From a virus, in IMG/VR virus record IMGVR_UViG_3300030117_003479, positions 1-22,869 of that record: 22,869 nucleotides of DNA; one strand, given 5' to 3'. Shown here one piece after another: positions 22,589 to 22,869 of this stretch. The notes below the pieces were generated by a model. The model had not been told where the DNA came from. It made no database searches and saw nothing but the letters and a program-made list of their open reading frames with translations. The translations under genes and the position numbers were made by a program. The stretch's first letter is position 1; each line of letters starts with the position of its first letter.

Positions 22589-22764
22589 TTAATGATGATT
22601 GAAAAATAAGTATATAAGAAAAGTAAAGGGAGGGCGAGAGGATGAGAGAGGTTTATTGATGTTTCTATTTATATAAATATATTTTTATATATATAATAAG
22701 ACCTCCCAAGCCACTTACTCTCCTCGCTTTTTTCGTGATAAACTTATAAATCAATCATCATCAA
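22589..22764. repeat. Large imperfect dyad around an A+T-rich core
   Basis: The outer arms are ttaatgatgattga (22589-22602) and, in reverse complement, ttgatgatgattga (22751-22764), matching at 13 of 14 bases. Inside are partly matching TAAGTxTAT stretches, purine-rich stretches (gggagggcgagagg on the left against the complement of cctcgc/ctctcc on the right) and gagaggtttatt opposite aataagacctccc. The centre is almost wholly A and T. Such a layout occurs at replication origins, control regions and bidirectional terminators; which one applies is not shown. Confidence 0.5.
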
Positions 22765-22793
22765 TACCCATTAAAACTTTCTTACTTTAACAG

Positions 22794-22823
22794 TTGACTA
22801 CCTAGACCAGAAGATGCTAGATT
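22794..22823 (+). promoter_or_regulatory. Possible rightward σ70-type promoter
   Basis: TTGACT (22794-22799), an 18-nt spacer and TAGATT (22818-22823) match the consensus at five and four of six bases. It would read out of the window on the plus strand, toward the ATG at 22867. The spacing is slightly long, and chance is possible in A+T-rich DNA. Confidence 0.3.
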
Positions 22824-22869
22824 TGCTGCACGTGCTAGATGCACGGTTTAACTAGTAAATACTAAAATG

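Larger units (their letters stand above)
22545..22869. other. Gene-free control region at the right end
   Basis: These 325 bases have no credible ORF on either strand (the plus-strand AGGGAGGGCGAGAGG before ATG at 22642 opens only five codons). The middle is A+T-rich (about 22650-22705). The region holds the dyad at 22589-22764, a possible plus-strand promoter near 22794-22823, an 8-nt direct repeat tgctagat (22815 and 22833) and the palindrome gcacgtgc (22828-22835). The window ends in ATG (22867-22869), which might be the start of a rightward gene, but no ribosome site is visible. It most resembles the divergent spacer before a leftward late operon. Confidence 0.6.

Noticed and set aside
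22642-22659. Plus-strand ATG behind a strong AGGGAGGG/GAGAGG purine run
   Set aside because: The frame closes after five codons; the purine run is better explained as an arm of the imperfect dyad.

Overview
The window is the virion-assembly and lysis half of a tailed phage, most likely a short-tailed (podovirus-like) phage of a Gram-negative, probably aquatic, bacterium. The short-tail reading rests on the order small terminase, large terminase, portal, scaffold, capsid, fibre, adaptor, nozzle, with no tape-measure, tail-tube or sheath gene seen. The Gram-negative reading rests on two short lipoprotein genes, one out of frame inside another ORF as in Rz/Rz1 spanins. I see no integrase, tRNA, CRISPR array, insertion sequence, endolysin or replication gene. 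The marine setting is inference only.

Every supported gene lies on the minus strand, so the operon reads from right to left. It starts near 22.5 kb with a small ORF whose start is missing or frameshifted, followed by a 1050-residue proline-rich protein, TerS, TerL, portal, a small protein overlapping its neighbours, an acidic scaffold-like protein and the major capsid protein. Between scaffold and capsid (14037-14154) is a compact control region: four small hairpins, two with the same loop on different stems, and a good -10/-35 pair placed so that the capsid mRNA would be almost leaderless. A strong rho-independent terminator follows the capsid gene at 12600-12625.

Next come a 120-residue virion-like protein and a giant 2042-residue fibre. 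The fibre is built from about 1190 residues of YadA-head-like repeats and ends in a Peptidase_S74 intramolecular chaperone, which is split by an insert of roughly 370 residues. After it lie nine or ten very small, tightly packed genes (4404-6071). They encode a miniature MscS-like channel protein, two lipoproteins, two one-helix membrane proteins, a histone-tail-like basic peptide, a spanin-like overlapping pair and an 11-residue-repeat peptide. This is probably the lysis/envelope cassette, although no endolysin is present. The operon then returns to virion parts: the adaptor, the nozzle, a small phi29-type head-fibre-like protein, and a gene running off the left edge.

Many genes are joined by stop/start overlaps (TAATG, ATGA or 8-32 nt), which points to translational coupling. 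The last 325 bases on the right (22545-22869) carry no gene. They hold a large imperfect dyad around an A+T-rich core and, near the edge, a possible rightward promoter, so they look like a divergent control region or a replication-linked site.
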